The translations under genes were made by a program, and so were the position numbers. This document shows, piece by piece, positions 9,305 to 18,419 of a stretch of 64,000 nucleotides of DNA. The stretch covers positions 124,001-188,000 of the forward strand of contig NZ_PQGD01000005.1 of the NCBI RefSeq assembly GCF_002915575.1, read 5' to 3'. The first letter of the stretch is position 1. Each line of letters opens with the position of its first letter. This stretch comes from Superficieibacter electus. GTDB taxonomy: Bacteria; Pseudomonadota; Gammaproteobacteria; Enterobacterales; Enterobacteriaceae. Below the pieces are notes generated by a model, which did not search any database, was not told where the DNA came from, and saw only the letters and a program-made list of their open reading frames with translations.

Positions 9305-10174
9305 TCAGCCTTTCGTTGCGCCGCTGGTTAATCCACTGACATAATGCTTTTGTAGAAACAGGAAAATGATGATGCAGGGCAGCATTGTAAATGTCGTGCT
9401 GGCCTGCAACAGGCCCCAGTTAACGGTGCCATACTGTCCGGAACTGGTGGTAAACAACAAAATAGGCATGGTGTAATTTTCGGAGTCAGTCATAAATACC
9501 AACGCCACCAGAAATTCATTCCATGCAGCAATGAAGGTTGTCACTATAACGGTGACAATACCGGGGGATACCATTGTCGGCATCACCCGGAAAAGGATTT
9601 TTAGCGGTGAGCAACCGTCAAGCTGCGCCGCTTCATCTATCTCCCGCGGAATGCTATCAAACGTGTTTCTCATCATAAAAACACTGAACGGTAACTGAAA
9701 CGTAATATAAACCAGCACCAGTCCAATGATGTTATTTTGTAAGCCCATTTTCGTGATGATAATAAATAATGGCGTTAAAATAGGCTGAAAAGGGATCATC
9801 ATTGTTAATAAGACGATGACAAAAAAGAGGTTCTTTCCGCGAAAGTTGAAGCGTGAGAAACCATAGCCTGCCAGCGTAGACAATATTACCGTGCCGACGA
9901 CCGTGAGCAATGATATCACACCGGAAAGCATGATTGCCCGGGTCATGCTGTTATTGGATAGCAATAGCTCACTGAAATTATTAATAGTGAAAATCGATGG
10001 CCACCATGTTGGTGGCGTCATGACTAAATCGCTGGAGATTTTTAATGATGAAATAAATACGCAGGCCAATGGATAAAGAAAACCGATGACCAGTATGCCA
10101 TTGATTGCGTAAAAGAGAATTTCGGTGATTCTACTTCTCTTCCGATTGAATTGTAAAACAACATCGTTGCTCAT
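9305..10174 (-). CDS. Carbohydrate ABC transporter permease (MalG/MsmG type)
   Basis: 289 residues with six predicted membrane helices and the cytoplasmic EAA loop (EIDEAAQLDGCSPLKILFRV...P) that docks onto the ATPase. It is the second inner-membrane subunit of the CUT1 importer. It starts 2 bases after the stop of the other permease gene, with its ribosome site (AAGGACGGG) inside that gene, so the two subunits are translationally linked. Together with the upstream permease, the periplasmic binding protein and the ATPase it makes a complete importer. Confidence 0.92.
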   Translation of the reverse strand: MSNDVVLQFNRKRSRITEILFYAINGILVIGFLYPLACVFISSLKISSDLVMTPPTWWPSIFTINNFSELLLSNNSMTRAIMLSGVISLLTVVGTVILSTLAGYGFSRFNFRGKNLFFVIVLLTMMIPFQPILTPLFIIITKMGLQNNIIGLVLVYITFQLPFSVFMMRNTFDSIPREIDEAAQLDGCSPLKILFRVMPTMVSPGIVTVIVTTFIAAWNEFLVALVFMTDSENYTMPILLFTTSSGQYGTVNWGLLQASTTFTMLPCIIIFLFLQKHYVSGLTSGATKG

Positions 10175-10176
10175 GG

Positions 10177-11145
10177 TTACGCCCGTCCTTGTTTATCGCG
10201 TAAGAACCAGATTTGCAGGATGCTAATCACCATCAATATAAACAATTGAACAATTGATAGCGCGGCACCATAACCCATTCGGCCATACATAAATGAATTA
10301 TTGTAAATATGAAAGACGCTGGTGATCGTTTTATCCATCGGGCCGCCATTGGTAATGATGTAAAACTGATCGAACGCCAGTAGCGAGCCGGAAACAGAGA
10401 GGATTAGCGTTAACATAAAGGTTCGTCGCATTAACGGCAGCGTGATATAGCGCAACCGTCGCCAGCCCGTTGCACCATCCACCTGGGCCGCATGGTAAAT
10501 ATCTTTATCGATGCCCTGTAGTCCAACCAGCAACAGGATCATGTTAAAGCCTGCGGTTTTCCATAGCACCATGGCAATAACAACAAAGAAGCTGGCATTA
10601 AAGCTATCCTGATAAATGACCGGTGAGTCGAATAATCCCAGCGATACCCCAAGGTGATTTAACAAGCCATAGCGCGGGTCGAGTAGCCAGCGCCACATAA
10701 TACTGGCGGCACCAAAACCAATGACGGTTGGCAAAAAATACACGCTGCGAAAAAATGCGACACCCGGTTTCTTATTGTCTTTAACCAGTGACGCCATTAT
10801 CATTGACAGAATAAAGATTAACGGCGTGATGATAATGGCATAAACAAAGGTGAATTTTAAAGCATGCCAGAAAATACCATCATCAATAATGTTGAGGTAA
10901 TTTTGCAGACCGATAAATTTGGCTTTACCAAATAGGGGCCATTTATAAAAAGACATCCAGGCCGTCATGATTAGTGGTGTAATAAAAAACAGCCCTACCA
11001 CCATCAGAACTGGCAGGATGAAGAGAAAGCCTAAATATCCCCTGGCGTTACTTTTACGAAACGTTTGTTCTGATAACGCAGCGCTTTTTTTCTGTAGCCA
11101 CTGTTGAAAAAGCTGGGGCTGATATTCTTCCATCTGTGTAGACAT
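10177..11145 (-). CDS. Carbohydrate ABC transporter permease (MalF/MsmF type)
   Basis: 322 residues, six or more membrane helices, with the EAA loop DIYHAAQVDGATGWRRLRYITLP. The first membrane subunit of the CUT1 importer. I place the start at ATG 11145 (MSTQMEEY) because GAGG is 8 bases upstream; the open frame continues to 11220 but that stretch is occupied by a 13-bp intercistronic hairpin and is unlikely to be translated. A soluble stretch of about 40 residues precedes the first helix. Confidence 0.9.
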   Translation of the reverse strand: MSTQMEEYQPQLFQQWLQKKSAALSEQTFRKSNARGYLGFLFILPVLMVVGLFFITPLIMTAWMSFYKWPLFGKAKFIGLQNYLNIIDDGIFWHALKFTFVYAIIITPLIFILSMIMASLVKDNKKPGVAFFRSVYFLPTVIGFGAASIMWRWLLDPRYGLLNHLGVSLGLFDSPVIYQDSFNASFFVVIAMVLWKTAGFNMILLLVGLQGIDKDIYHAAQVDGATGWRRLRYITLPLMRRTFMLTLILSVSGSLLAFDQFYIITNGGPMDKTITSVFHIYNNSFMYGRMGYGAALSIVQLFILMVISILQIWFLRDKQGRA

Positions 11146-11164
11146 TGTCAACGCCTCGCCGTGC

Positions 11165-11202
11165 AGGCACTCTGCCAGTAAAAGATGAATGGCAGAGTGC
11201 CT
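11165..11202 (-). other. Intercistronic hairpin between binding-protein and permease genes
   Basis: A perfect 13-bp stem, arms AGGCACTCTGCCA (11165-11177) and TGGCAGAGTGCCT (11190-11202), with a 12-base loop. It lies just after the binding-protein stop codon and before the permease start, with no T-run. The position matches hairpins such as that between malE and malF in E. coli, which protect the upstream message so that binding protein is made in excess over membrane subunits. Confidence 0.7.
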
Positions 11203-11227
11203 CACTTCATAAAGATTCAACTATAAA

Positions 11228-12478
11228 TCACTGTTCCGATCTTTTTAAAATTTGTTTAATTTTCTGGTCGGCTGTTTTCAGCGCATTATCCACATCACCT
11301 TCAAAAACTGATTTTTGAATCAATGTCAGCAACGGGCTATTTTGCGCGTTAATCGTTTCGTTATAGGGAATTAAATAGGGAACGTGGCCTTTGGCCAGCG
11401 CTTTGCTTGCCAGAAGGTATTTTGCGTCTTTTTGGCTGTAAGGATTTTCGCTGACATCCTGCCGTGTAGGAATAAAGCCATTTTTTGCCAGCACTTCGAT
11501 CTGCGTTTCTTTTGATAGGGTCCAGTTGATAAAATCAATGGCCTCTTTCTCATGCTTGCTGCCTACCGGAATAGCAAACGCATCGCCGCCAGAAAAGGAC
11601 GCCCAGTCGCCCTTTTTCTCGCCAGGGAAATACGCAACGCCATAATCAATATCAGGATAGTTATCTCTGAAGACTTTAAAGGTGAAGGCACCTGAGCCAA
11701 CCATGCCAATTTTTCCGGAGGCGAATGAGTCATTCAGTGCTGAGTCGGCACGTGAGAGGGGGGAGATTAATCCGTCTTTATACTTGTTATGGAAGAAGGT
11801 CAGCGTTTTTTTGTTCTGCGCCGAGTCAACGACGGACGTTTTGCCATCAGCTGAAACCAGATCCCCACCGCTGGCCCACAAATAGGGAACAAAGGTAAAT
11901 GCCAGACAGCCCGAGCATCCGCCAGGCAGGGCAAAACCATAATATCCCTCGCCAACTTTTGTAATTTTTTCCGCGTCGTCACGCAGTTCCTGTAGCGTCT
12001 CTGGCGGCCTTTCCGGGTCCAATCCGGCCTGACGGAACAGTTTCTTATTGTAATAGAGGAAGGAGGATTCAGCGGCAAACGGTACGCCATAAATATGTCC
12101 TTCATAGCTGCCAATAGCTTTTAAGGTATCGCTAAACTGGCTTATATAATCCATCTTGCCAACTTTGTCGGTCAGATCGACGAGCTGTTCTGAGCGATTA
12201 AGTTCGGGAAAATAAACGATATCCAGGGCGACCAGATCGGGTGGATTACCGGCGGCGATGGAGGAGCTTAATTTAGACATGAGCGAGGAATTAGGAACAA
12301 TGTTCAGACGGACGTTGACCTTGTCCTGCGCTTTATTGTACTCATTGACAATAACTTCCAGGGAGGCCTGGTCGCTACGTCCCCAGAAGGTAATTGTTTC
12401 TTTTGCCTGCGCAATACCATTAAACGAAGCAGAGATGATACACGCAGCAACGGCTGTGTGGACAAATTTAGAAATCAT
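11228..12478 (-). CDS. Periplasmic sugar-binding protein of ABC importer (family 1)
   Basis: 416 residues. A Sec signal peptide, MISKFVHTAVAACIISASFN..., ends at AQA before KETITFWG (cleavage near residue 25); there is no lipobox, so the protein is soluble in the periplasm. The mature part has the usual family 1 (MalE-like) layout, starting ITFWGRSDQ and including PFAAESSFLYYNKKLF and GSGAFTFKVFRDNYP. It captures the oligosaccharide substrate and delivers it to the two permeases. AGGGG precedes ATG 12478. It follows the regulator gene by 16 bases, so regulator and transporter share one transcript. Confidence 0.93.
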   Translation of the reverse strand: MISKFVHTAVAACIISASFNGIAQAKETITFWGRSDQASLEVIVNEYNKAQDKVNVRLNIVPNSSLMSKLSSSIAAGNPPDLVALDIVYFPELNRSEQLVDLTDKVGKMDYISQFSDTLKAIGSYEGHIYGVPFAAESSFLYYNKKLFRQAGLDPERPPETLQELRDDAEKITKVGEGYYGFALPGGCSGCLAFTFVPYLWASGGDLVSADGKTSVVDSAQNKKTLTFFHNKYKDGLISPLSRADSALNDSFASGKIGMVGSGAFTFKVFRDNYPDIDYGVAYFPGEKKGDWASFSGGDAFAIPVGSKHEKEAIDFINWTLSKETQIEVLAKNGFIPTRQDVSENPYSQKDAKYLLASKALAKGHVPYLIPYNETINAQNSPLLTLIQKSVFEGDVDNALKTADQKIKQILKRSEQ

Positions 12479-12494
12479 AAAAACCCCTAATTTG

Positions 12495-13520
12495 TTACGC
12501 TTGAGAATATCGACAGCTTGATTCTCCTGGTTGTAAGTAGCAGGGAACCATCACTTTGCCCCTGCGGTCCTGACCATCAATTTTTTCTATTAAACATTCA
12601 CCGGCAATGCGGCCTAATTCATTTAACTGAAAATCAATACTGCTTAACGTTGGGCGGCATAGCTCCGTAATAACCTGCCAGTTATCGAAACTGACCACCG
12701 CAACGTCTTTGGGAACGGATTTATGCTGTTCATATAAGGCCTGAAGTACGCCGTGGCCGATCAGATCATTGCCGGTAATCACCCCGTCAATGTCGATGCC
12801 CTGAGACAAGAGCAGTCGCATAGCATCGTAGCCATGCGCAGAACTCCAGCTACCATACTGTTCCGCAAAACAAGGCATGTTCTGCGCTTCCATCACTTCC
12901 CGACATCCGGCGCTACGCTGTTGCACCGCTAAAAAATGTTCAGGACCGGTGATGTGCACGATATTTTTGCAGCCCTGCTCGATTAAGTGCTGACACGCCA
13001 GCTTACCCGCGCCGCGATCGTCTGGTAATACACACATTGCATTGTCGTCATCAACAGCGGTATAGGCATACACCACGGGTGTATTATCTTTTAACCGTAG
13101 CGGCTCACGCTTATCGGTTTTCGCGGCGGTAACAATAATACCGTCAACATGTTTTGCTAACAGAGAATCAATATGCCGTTTAAACTCTTGCGGTGAGCCG
13201 CTGGCGTTACATAAGAAAACGGATATCTGTGCTTCTGCCAGCGCATTTTCTATGCCTTTTAAAATAGGCAGGCTGAAACGACCATAGCCGTCGCTGGATA
13301 ATAAACCGATGGTATAGGTTTTTTTCTGATGCAGAGAGCGGGCCAGTTCGCTGGGCCGATAATCCATTTCATTAATGACACGCTTAATTTTATCTTTGGT
13401 CTGTTGGCTAATGGACCCGGTCCCATTCATAACTTTGGAGACGGTACTTATACTAACATTCGCGGCGTTGGCAATGTCTCTAATAGTAATACGTGTTTTG
13501 TTATCAGCTTTTTTCACCAC
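12495..13520 (-). CDS. LacI-family transcriptional regulator of the glycan operon
   Basis: 341 residues. N-terminal helix-turn-helix TIRDIANAANVSISTVSKVMNG (about residues 12-33) with hinge helix near ELARSLHQKK, then a periplasmic-binding-protein-like effector domain. It is the first gene of the operon and probably represses it, and itself, until an imported sugar binds. Two consecutive GTG codons (13520 and 13517) can serve as start; AGAGGC lies just upstream. A 16-bp palindrome AGGAAAACGTTTTCCT 44 bases before the start, with the central CG usual for LacI-family sites, is the likely operator. Confidence 0.9.
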   Translation of the reverse strand: MVKKADNKTRITIRDIANAANVSISTVSKVMNGTGSISQQTKDKIKRVINEMDYRPSELARSLHQKKTYTIGLLSSDGYGRFSLPILKGIENALAEAQISVFLCNASGSPQEFKRHIDSLLAKHVDGIIVTAAKTDKREPLRLKDNTPVVYAYTAVDDDNAMCVLPDDRGAGKLACQHLIEQGCKNIVHITGPEHFLAVQQRSAGCREVMEAQNMPCFAEQYGSWSSAHGYDAMRLLLSQGIDIDGVITGNDLIGHGVLQALYEQHKSVPKDVAVVSFDNWQVITELCRPTLSSIDFQLNELGRIAGECLIEKIDGQDRRGKVMVPCYLQPGESSCRYSQA

Positions 13521-13545
13521 GTTATTGCCTCTGCCTGACTGTGAT

Positions 13546-13613
13546 AGCCGAGATTATAAAAAAAGGAAAACGTTTTCCTATTCTGTTTTAAACAGAGTGA
13601 GAAAACGATCACA
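13546..13613 (-). promoter_or_regulatory. Glycan-operon promoter with LacI operator and CRP-like site
   Basis: On the minus strand: a -10 box TATAAT at 13558-13553; a perfect palindrome AGGAAAACGTTTTCCT at 13564-13579 covering the spacer and -35 region (repressor site); and TGTGATCGTTTTCTCA at 13613-13598, which fits the CRP consensus TGTGA-N6-TCACA in 9 of 10 positions. The CRP centre is about 60 bases before the expected transcript start near 13546, the class I activation distance. The rest of 13521-13853 is A+T rich with no gene. Confidence 0.65.
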
Positions 13614-13807
13614 AATATTCTTGCGGAATGATTAATAACGTGATGCGAATTGCATTAATACAATTAAAAATATATTTTGAGGGTTAATGATAAATCGCGA
13701 AATATATTTCGCATGAATGTGTGTCGGTTATTTTTAGATTTTTTTTAATTTAATATTGATGGCTTCAATCATTCAATACGATATGGAGACGCATTTATGA
13801 CAATTAT

Positions 13808-13839
13808 ACGGTAAGCCGACAATATCGCCGACTTACTGT
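13808..13839 (-). terminator. Hairpin downstream of tsx
   Basis: Arms ACGGTAAGCCG and CGACTTACTGT can pair, with G-U pairs, over about 11 bp just after the tsx stop codon. The minus-strand sequence continues ATAATTGTC, a weak T-rich tail, so termination efficiency is uncertain. Confidence 0.45.
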
Positions 13840-13853
13840 AGAGAGCAGAAGGA

Positions 13854-14708
13854 TTAGAAGTTATACCCTGCGACCAGATACCAGCCAAAGCCGTTAGATT
13901 TGATCGGCTCTGCCTGCCATACCGGCTGGTCGCCATCGTTCCACTGGCCACCGTTATGGAAGTAACGCGCCACTACTGAGTAGTGCCAGTGATCGTAGTT
14001 CAGTGCCAGGACATGGCTGGAGGCAATCGAGTTGCTGGTGCGGTACTGATCGTCGCCCAGGTCTGAACCCCAGTCAAAGTTGGTGAAACCGATATAGCTC
14101 AGGTGGCCGCCCCAGACATCGGTAATCGGCACAAAATATTTCACTTTGAAGCGGTAGCCATCCCACTCGTTTTCGTTTGACGCACCGTAGTTCTGCCACT
14201 GATATTTGGCATACACGTTCAGCGACAGACCAATCGGCAGACCGGTTTCAACGTCGGTACCCAGACCCATATACCAGGTGCTCTGGCGACCGGATTCATT
14301 GCGGCCCATATCGTAGATATAGTTGTTGGCAAAGTACCACTCTTTAAACGGCCCAAAGCTCAGATCCGAGTTGGTCAGCTTATCAATGGAAAAACGCGGT
14401 TCGATTTCAGTAAACAGCGGCGAACCGTGGTTCCAGATGCCGCGTGAATCGCCGTCACCGCCGAAGAAGCGTGGCGCATCCACGTAGCCGTAAAAATCAA
14501 ACCAGTCTTTTTTGGCGAACGCTTCATATTCCAGATAGGTGTCGTTACGTAACGCCGGGCCAAAGCGGGTGTGATAGCTGCCGACCACGTTGACGCTCTG
14601 ATGCCACCAGTCAGAAAGGAACTGCGGTTTTTCCGCTTCAGCTGCCTGGGCGGTAAAGCCAGAAGAGAGCGCCAGCACTGCGCCTGCTGCAAGAATTGTA
14701 TGTTTCAT
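13854..14708 (-). CDS. tsx: Tsx, nucleoside-specific outer-membrane channel
   Basis: 284 residues including a signal peptide [22 protein letters not shown]. Tsx is a 12-stranded outer-membrane barrel that lets nucleosides and deoxynucleosides enter; it is also a colicin K and phage T6 receptor in E. coli. Conserved runs such as [20 protein letters not shown] and [20 protein letters not shown] are intact and the C-terminus is the barrel-insertion signal ...YNF. It is about 10 residues shorter than the E. coli protein because a surface loop after [10 protein letters not shown] is shortened, and the last loop differs in sequence, consistent with phage or colicin selection. I used ATG 14708; the frame extends upstream to 14810 but the signal peptide starts here. 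Confidence 0.95.
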   Translation of the reverse strand: MKHTILAAGAVLALSSGFTAQAAEAEKPQFLSDWWHQSVNVVGSYHTRFGPALRNDTYLEYEAFAKKDWFDFYGYVDAPRFFGGDGDSRGIWNHGSPLFTEIEPRFSIDKLTNSDLSFGPFKEWYFANNYIYDMGRNESGRQSTWYMGLGTDVETGLPIGLSLNVYAKYQWQNYGASNENEWDGYRFKVKYFVPITDVWGGHLSYIGFTNFDWGSDLGDDQYRTSNSIASSHVLALNYDHWHYSVVARYFHNGGQWNDGDQPVWQAEPIKSNGFGWYLVAGYNF

Positions 14709-15095
14709 AGTTATGCCACTGTTTAAAAAAATCCCTCGCGGGAATGAAAAAAGATGACTGCGCGTTGCTAAATGTTTCATATTTTCTGTGGTGCCTATTA
14801 TAAGAATCATTGCTCACAAAAATATGTGTTGTTTCACATTCCTGTCACACGCGTAATCGATTGCGTTCACGTTTGCGTACTTTAACGACGGCGATTGTAC
14901 TGATGGGCGGACTTATTGCCAATCTTTAACGGATTTTAATAAGTATGAGTGATGGTAACGAGGGGAGGGCAACAGAAAAGGGGATGGTGGGATGAAGCAG
15001 TGACGCGGGTCAGGATGCCCATCGCAATCTGACTGAACCAGGCAGCCCAATCCGGCGCGTCCGGATTGGGGGAGGCATTCGCTCAGACACTAAGG
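14709..15095. promoter_or_regulatory. tsx upstream region and yajI 3' hairpin
   Basis: 387 bases without a gene. Near tsx, the minus strand carries two TGTGA half-sites (around 14835 and 14847) and an imperfect dyad ACGCAATCGATTACGCGT (14868-14851); in E. coli tsx is controlled by CRP-CytR and DeoR, but I cannot assign these sites firmly. A 10-bp hairpin (arms CCCAATCCGG 15046-15055 and CCGGATTGGG 15061-15070) follows yajI and may end its transcript. Nothing else was recognised. Confidence 0.4.
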
Positions 15096-15638
15096 TTAAG
15101 GCTGTTGCGCGGGCTGAATATCATGGATTCGAATGAAACCTAATTGCTCAGGCGTGATGCCATTAAGCTGTAGCGGAATGTCGACATCGCTGGGGGCCAG
15201 GCTGCTGGCCGGGGCATTGATGAGCTGGTTCTGGACGTTAACCTCCTGGTAATCCTGCGTGGTGCCCTGGATTTGTCCCCATTCAACGGTACCGCTAAAT
15301 GCCGGTAACGGATCATTTGATTCTCCCTGAATGCGCAGTGTTAACCGCGTGCCGTCGGCATTGGGTGCGATATTTGCCAGCGACATGCGCAGCATACCGA
15401 TCTGACTGTTTAGTCGGGCAGGGGTATTTGCCCCCGGCAATAAATAGACACCGCTGGCAGATTTCTTATTCAGGGCATTCTGCTGGGTGATTTTTACCGT
15501 TTCCTGATTTAACTGCGTCATCTCTTTATTGAGCGTGCTGACGCTCTGATGTAGCTGGCGAACTTCACTTTGCGGGGCACAGGCGGTCAGAGCAAACAGG
15601 CTTCCCAGCGCGAAAACCTTTAAATAACGTCTTGTCAT
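15096..15638 (-). CDS. yajI: YajI, DUF3251-type lipoprotein
   Basis: 180 residues. The N-terminus MTRRYLKVFALGSLFALTAC is a lipoprotein signal peptide with lipobox LTAC, so Cys20 is lipidated. A short coiled-coil stretch follows (VRQLHQSVSTLNKEMTQLNQ), then a domain of unknown function. It matches E. coli YajI in length and place between tsx and nrdR. Function is unknown. The start ATG 15638 is preceded by GGAA; the frame is open upstream to 15719 but without a signal-peptide start. Confidence 0.9.
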   Translation of the reverse strand: MTRRYLKVFALGSLFALTACAPQSEVRQLHQSVSTLNKEMTQLNQETVKITQQNALNKKSASGVYLLPGANTPARLNSQIGMLRMSLANIAPNADGTRLTLRIQGESNDPLPAFSGTVEWGQIQGTTQDYQEVNVQNQLINAPASSLAPSDVDIPLQLNGITPEQLGFIRIHDIQPAQQP

Positions 15639-15756
15639 AACGGCGGTTCCTTCAAAAAGGCGATTATTGTCATTATGGTAGAGGATAACGACGCATCTGC
15701 CATCGATCCATAGTCTCAAAAAGCTCTTCCTTTGTAGTCCTGCCAGTTCAGGGTAA

Positions 15757-16242
<486 letters not shown>

Positions 16243-16246
16243 CCTC

Positions 16247-17350
16247 ATGCAGGATGAAGTATTTATGGCGCGAGCGCTGAAGCTGGCGCAGCGCGGTCGT
16301 TTTACGACTCATCCCAACCCTAACGTGGGTTGTGTCATTGTGAAAGAGGGCCGGATTGTCGGCGAGGGCTACCATCGTCGCGCTGGCGAGCCGCATGCAG
16401 AAGTTCATGCGCTGAGAATGGCTGGTGAGCATGCCCGCGGTGCAACCGCCTATGTCACCCTGGAGCCGTGTAGCCATCACGGTCGCACGCCGCCGTGCTG
16501 CGAAGCACTGATCGCCGCAGGCGTAACGCGCGTAGTGGCCGCCATGCAGGACCCTAACCCACAGGTTGCCGGACGCGGGCTGTATCGCCTGAAACAGGAA
16601 GGCATTGAGGTCAGTCACGGGCTGATGATGAACGAAGCCGAGGCGTTAAATAAAGGCTTCCTCAAGCGGATGCGCACCGGTTTCCCTTACTTGCAGCTTA
16701 AGTTGGGGGCATCGCTTGACGGGCGTACCGCGATGGCCAGTGGCGAGAGTCAGTGGATCACCTCGCCGCAAGCGCGACGCGATGTACAGCGCCTGCGCGC
16801 GCAAAGTCACGCTATCCTCACCAGCAGCGCGACGGTGCTGGCGGACGATCCGCAGCTAAACGTGCGCTGGGACGAACTGTCATCGGCTACCCAGGCGTTA
16901 TATCCCCAGGACGCATTGCGCCAGCCGATCCGGATTGTGGTGGACAGCCAGAATCGGGTGACGCCAGCGCATCGTATCGTGCAGCAGGCGGGAGAAACCT
17001 GGTTTGCCCGCACGCAGGACGACACGCGTGAATGGCCTGAGGGCGTCAGATCGTTAAAAATTCCTGCCCATAACGGCCATGTGGATCTGGTTGTGCTGCT
17101 GATGCAACTGGGCCGTGAGCAGATTAACAGCGTCTGGGTGGAAGCGGGTGCAACGCTTGCCGGCGCGTTGCTTCAGGCAGGGCTGGTCGATGAGCTGGTG
17201 GTTTATCTTGCGCCGAAACTGCTGGGCAATGATGCTCGTGGCCTGTGCGTTTTGCCGGGCCTCGAACAGCTTTCGGCGGCACCTCAATTTAAATTCAATG
17301 AGATACGTCAGGTTGGTCCGGATATTTGTCTGCATCTGACCAACCTGTAG
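16247..17350 (+). CDS. ribD: RibD, riboflavin-specific deaminase/reductase
   Basis: 367 residues, the E. coli length. Two-domain enzyme of riboflavin synthesis: the N-terminal deaminase (residues 1-145) has the zinc motif HAEVHAL and PCSHHGRTPPCC, and the C-terminal part is the NADPH-dependent reductase (LKLGASLDGRTAM, WVEAGATLAGALL). It converts the pyrimidine made by RibA to 5-amino-6-ribitylamino-uracil phosphate. I chose ATG 16247 (MQDEVFMARAL), matching E. coli; the frame is open further into nrdR. Confidence 0.98.
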   Translation: MQDEVFMARALKLAQRGRFTTHPNPNVGCVIVKEGRIVGEGYHRRAGEPHAEVHALRMAGEHARGATAYVTLEPCSHHGRTPPCCEALIAAGVTRVVAAMQDPNPQVAGRGLYRLKQEGIEVSHGLMMNEAEALNKGFLKRMRTGFPYLQLKLGASLDGRTAMASGESQWITSPQARRDVQRLRAQSHAILTSSATVLADDPQLNVRWDELSSATQALYPQDALRQPIRIVVDSQNRVTPAHRIVQQAGETWFARTQDDTREWPEGVRSLKIPAHNGHVDLVVLLMQLGREQINSVWVEAGATLAGALLQAGLVDELVVYLAPKLLGNDARGLCVLPGLEQLSAAPQFKFNEIRQVGPDICLHLTNL

Positions 17351-17435
17351 CGCCTGCGGTAAAAGAGAAGCAGCGCCCGAATTATTATGATAAAATCCGC
17401 CCCCCTGCGGGGCCAAATGAACCCATAGGAAGAGT

Positions 17436-17906
17436 ATGAACATTATTGAAGCTAACGTTGCTGCCCCGGACGCTCGCGTCGCCATCACCATTGCGCGTTT
17501 TAACAATTTCATCAACGACAGTCTGCTCGACGGCGCGGTTGACGCCCTCAAGCGTATTGGTCAGGTGAAAGACGAAAACATCACCGTTGTCTGGGTCCCT
17601 GGTGCCTATGAGCTGCCGCTGGCGGCAGGCGCGCTGGCGAAAACCGGCAAATATGATGCGGTCGTGGCGCTTGGCACGGTGATCCGTGGCGGTACTGCCC
17701 ACTTTGAATATGTGGCGGGTGGCGCAAGCAACGGTCTGGCACATGTCGCTCAGGAGAGCGAAATCCCGGTTGCGTTTGGCGTTCTCACCACTGAAAGTAT
17801 TGAACAAGCCATCGAACGCGCGGGGACCAAAGCGGGTAATAAAGGTGCAGAAGCTGCACTGACCGCGCTCGAAATGATTAATGTATTGAAAGCCATCAAG
17901 GCCTGA
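17436..17906 (+). CDS. ribH: RibH (RibE), 6,7-dimethyl-8-ribityllumazine synthase
   Basis: 156 residues. Condenses the ribitylaminouracil with 3,4-dihydroxybutanone phosphate to form lumazine; the enzyme assembles into 60-subunit capsids in enterics. Family motifs [42 protein letters not shown] and the catalytic His in that last motif are present. AGGAAGAG precedes ATG 17436. nusB follows after 19 bases. No FMN riboswitch is seen before the gene. Confidence 0.98.
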   Translation: MNIIEANVAAPDARVAITIARFNNFINDSLLDGAVDALKRIGQVKDENITVVWVPGAYELPLAAGALAKTGKYDAVVALGTVIRGGTAHFEYVAGGASNGLAHVAQESEIPVAFGVLTTESIEQAIERAGTKAGNKGAEAALTALEMINVLKAIKA

Positions 17907-17925
17907 TTTTTGTAAGGGGAATTCC

Positions 17926-18345
17926 GTGAAACCTGCTGCTCGTCGCCGCGCCCGTGAGTGTGCCGTCCAGGCGCTTTACTCCTGGCAGTTGTCCCAGAAC
18001 GACATCGCTGATGTTGAATACCAGTTCCTGGCGGAACAGGATGTCAAAGATGTCGACATCGTGTATTTCCGCGAACTGCTCTCCGGGGTGGCGACTAACA
18101 GCGCATATCTCGACGGCCTGATGAAGCCGTACCTGTCCCGCCTGCTTGAAGAGCTGGGTCAGGTTGAGAAAGCCGTACTGCGTATCGCGCTGTTCGAGCT
18201 GTCTAAACGTGATGATGTGCCGTATAAAGTTGCCATCAACGAAGCCATCGAACTGGCAAAAACCTTTGGTGCCGAAGACAGCCATAAATTCGTAAACGGC
18301 GTGCTGGATAAAGCAGCCCCGGCGATCCGTCCCCGCAAAAAGTAA
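17926..18345 (+). CDS. nusB: NusB, transcription antitermination factor
   Basis: 139 residues, all-helical NusB fold starting [20 protein letters not shown]. It binds boxA RNA with NusE (S10) and supports antitermination in rRNA operons. GTGAAACC at 17926 shows a GTG start, preceded by AAGGGGAA. It is followed by a strong terminator before thiL, although in E. coli thiL is read from the same cluster. Confidence 0.98.
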   Translation: MKPAARRRARECAVQALYSWQLSQNDIADVEYQFLAEQDVKDVDIVYFRELLSGVATNSAYLDGLMKPYLSRLLEELGQVEKAVLRIALFELSKRDDVPYKVAINEAIELAKTFGAEDSHKFVNGVLDKAAPAIRPRKK

Positions 18346-18350
18346 TCTCC

Positions 18351-18394
18351 AGGCCGGAAGGGCAGGGCGGTCTCGCTCTGCCGCCGGCCTTTTT
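18351..18394 (+). terminator. Terminator/attenuator between nusB and thiL
   Basis: Stem AGGCCGG (18351-18357) pairs with CCGGCCT (18384-18390), with further pairing inside, and ends in TTTTTAT. It would end or reduce the ribH-nusB transcript before thiL. Confidence 0.75.
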
Positions 18395-18419
18395 ATTTGT
18401 TACAGCTGAGGCATAACGT

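Noticed and set aside
17351-17435. FMN riboswitch (RFN element) before ribH
   Set aside because: The 85-base gap is too short and has none of the conserved RFN helices.
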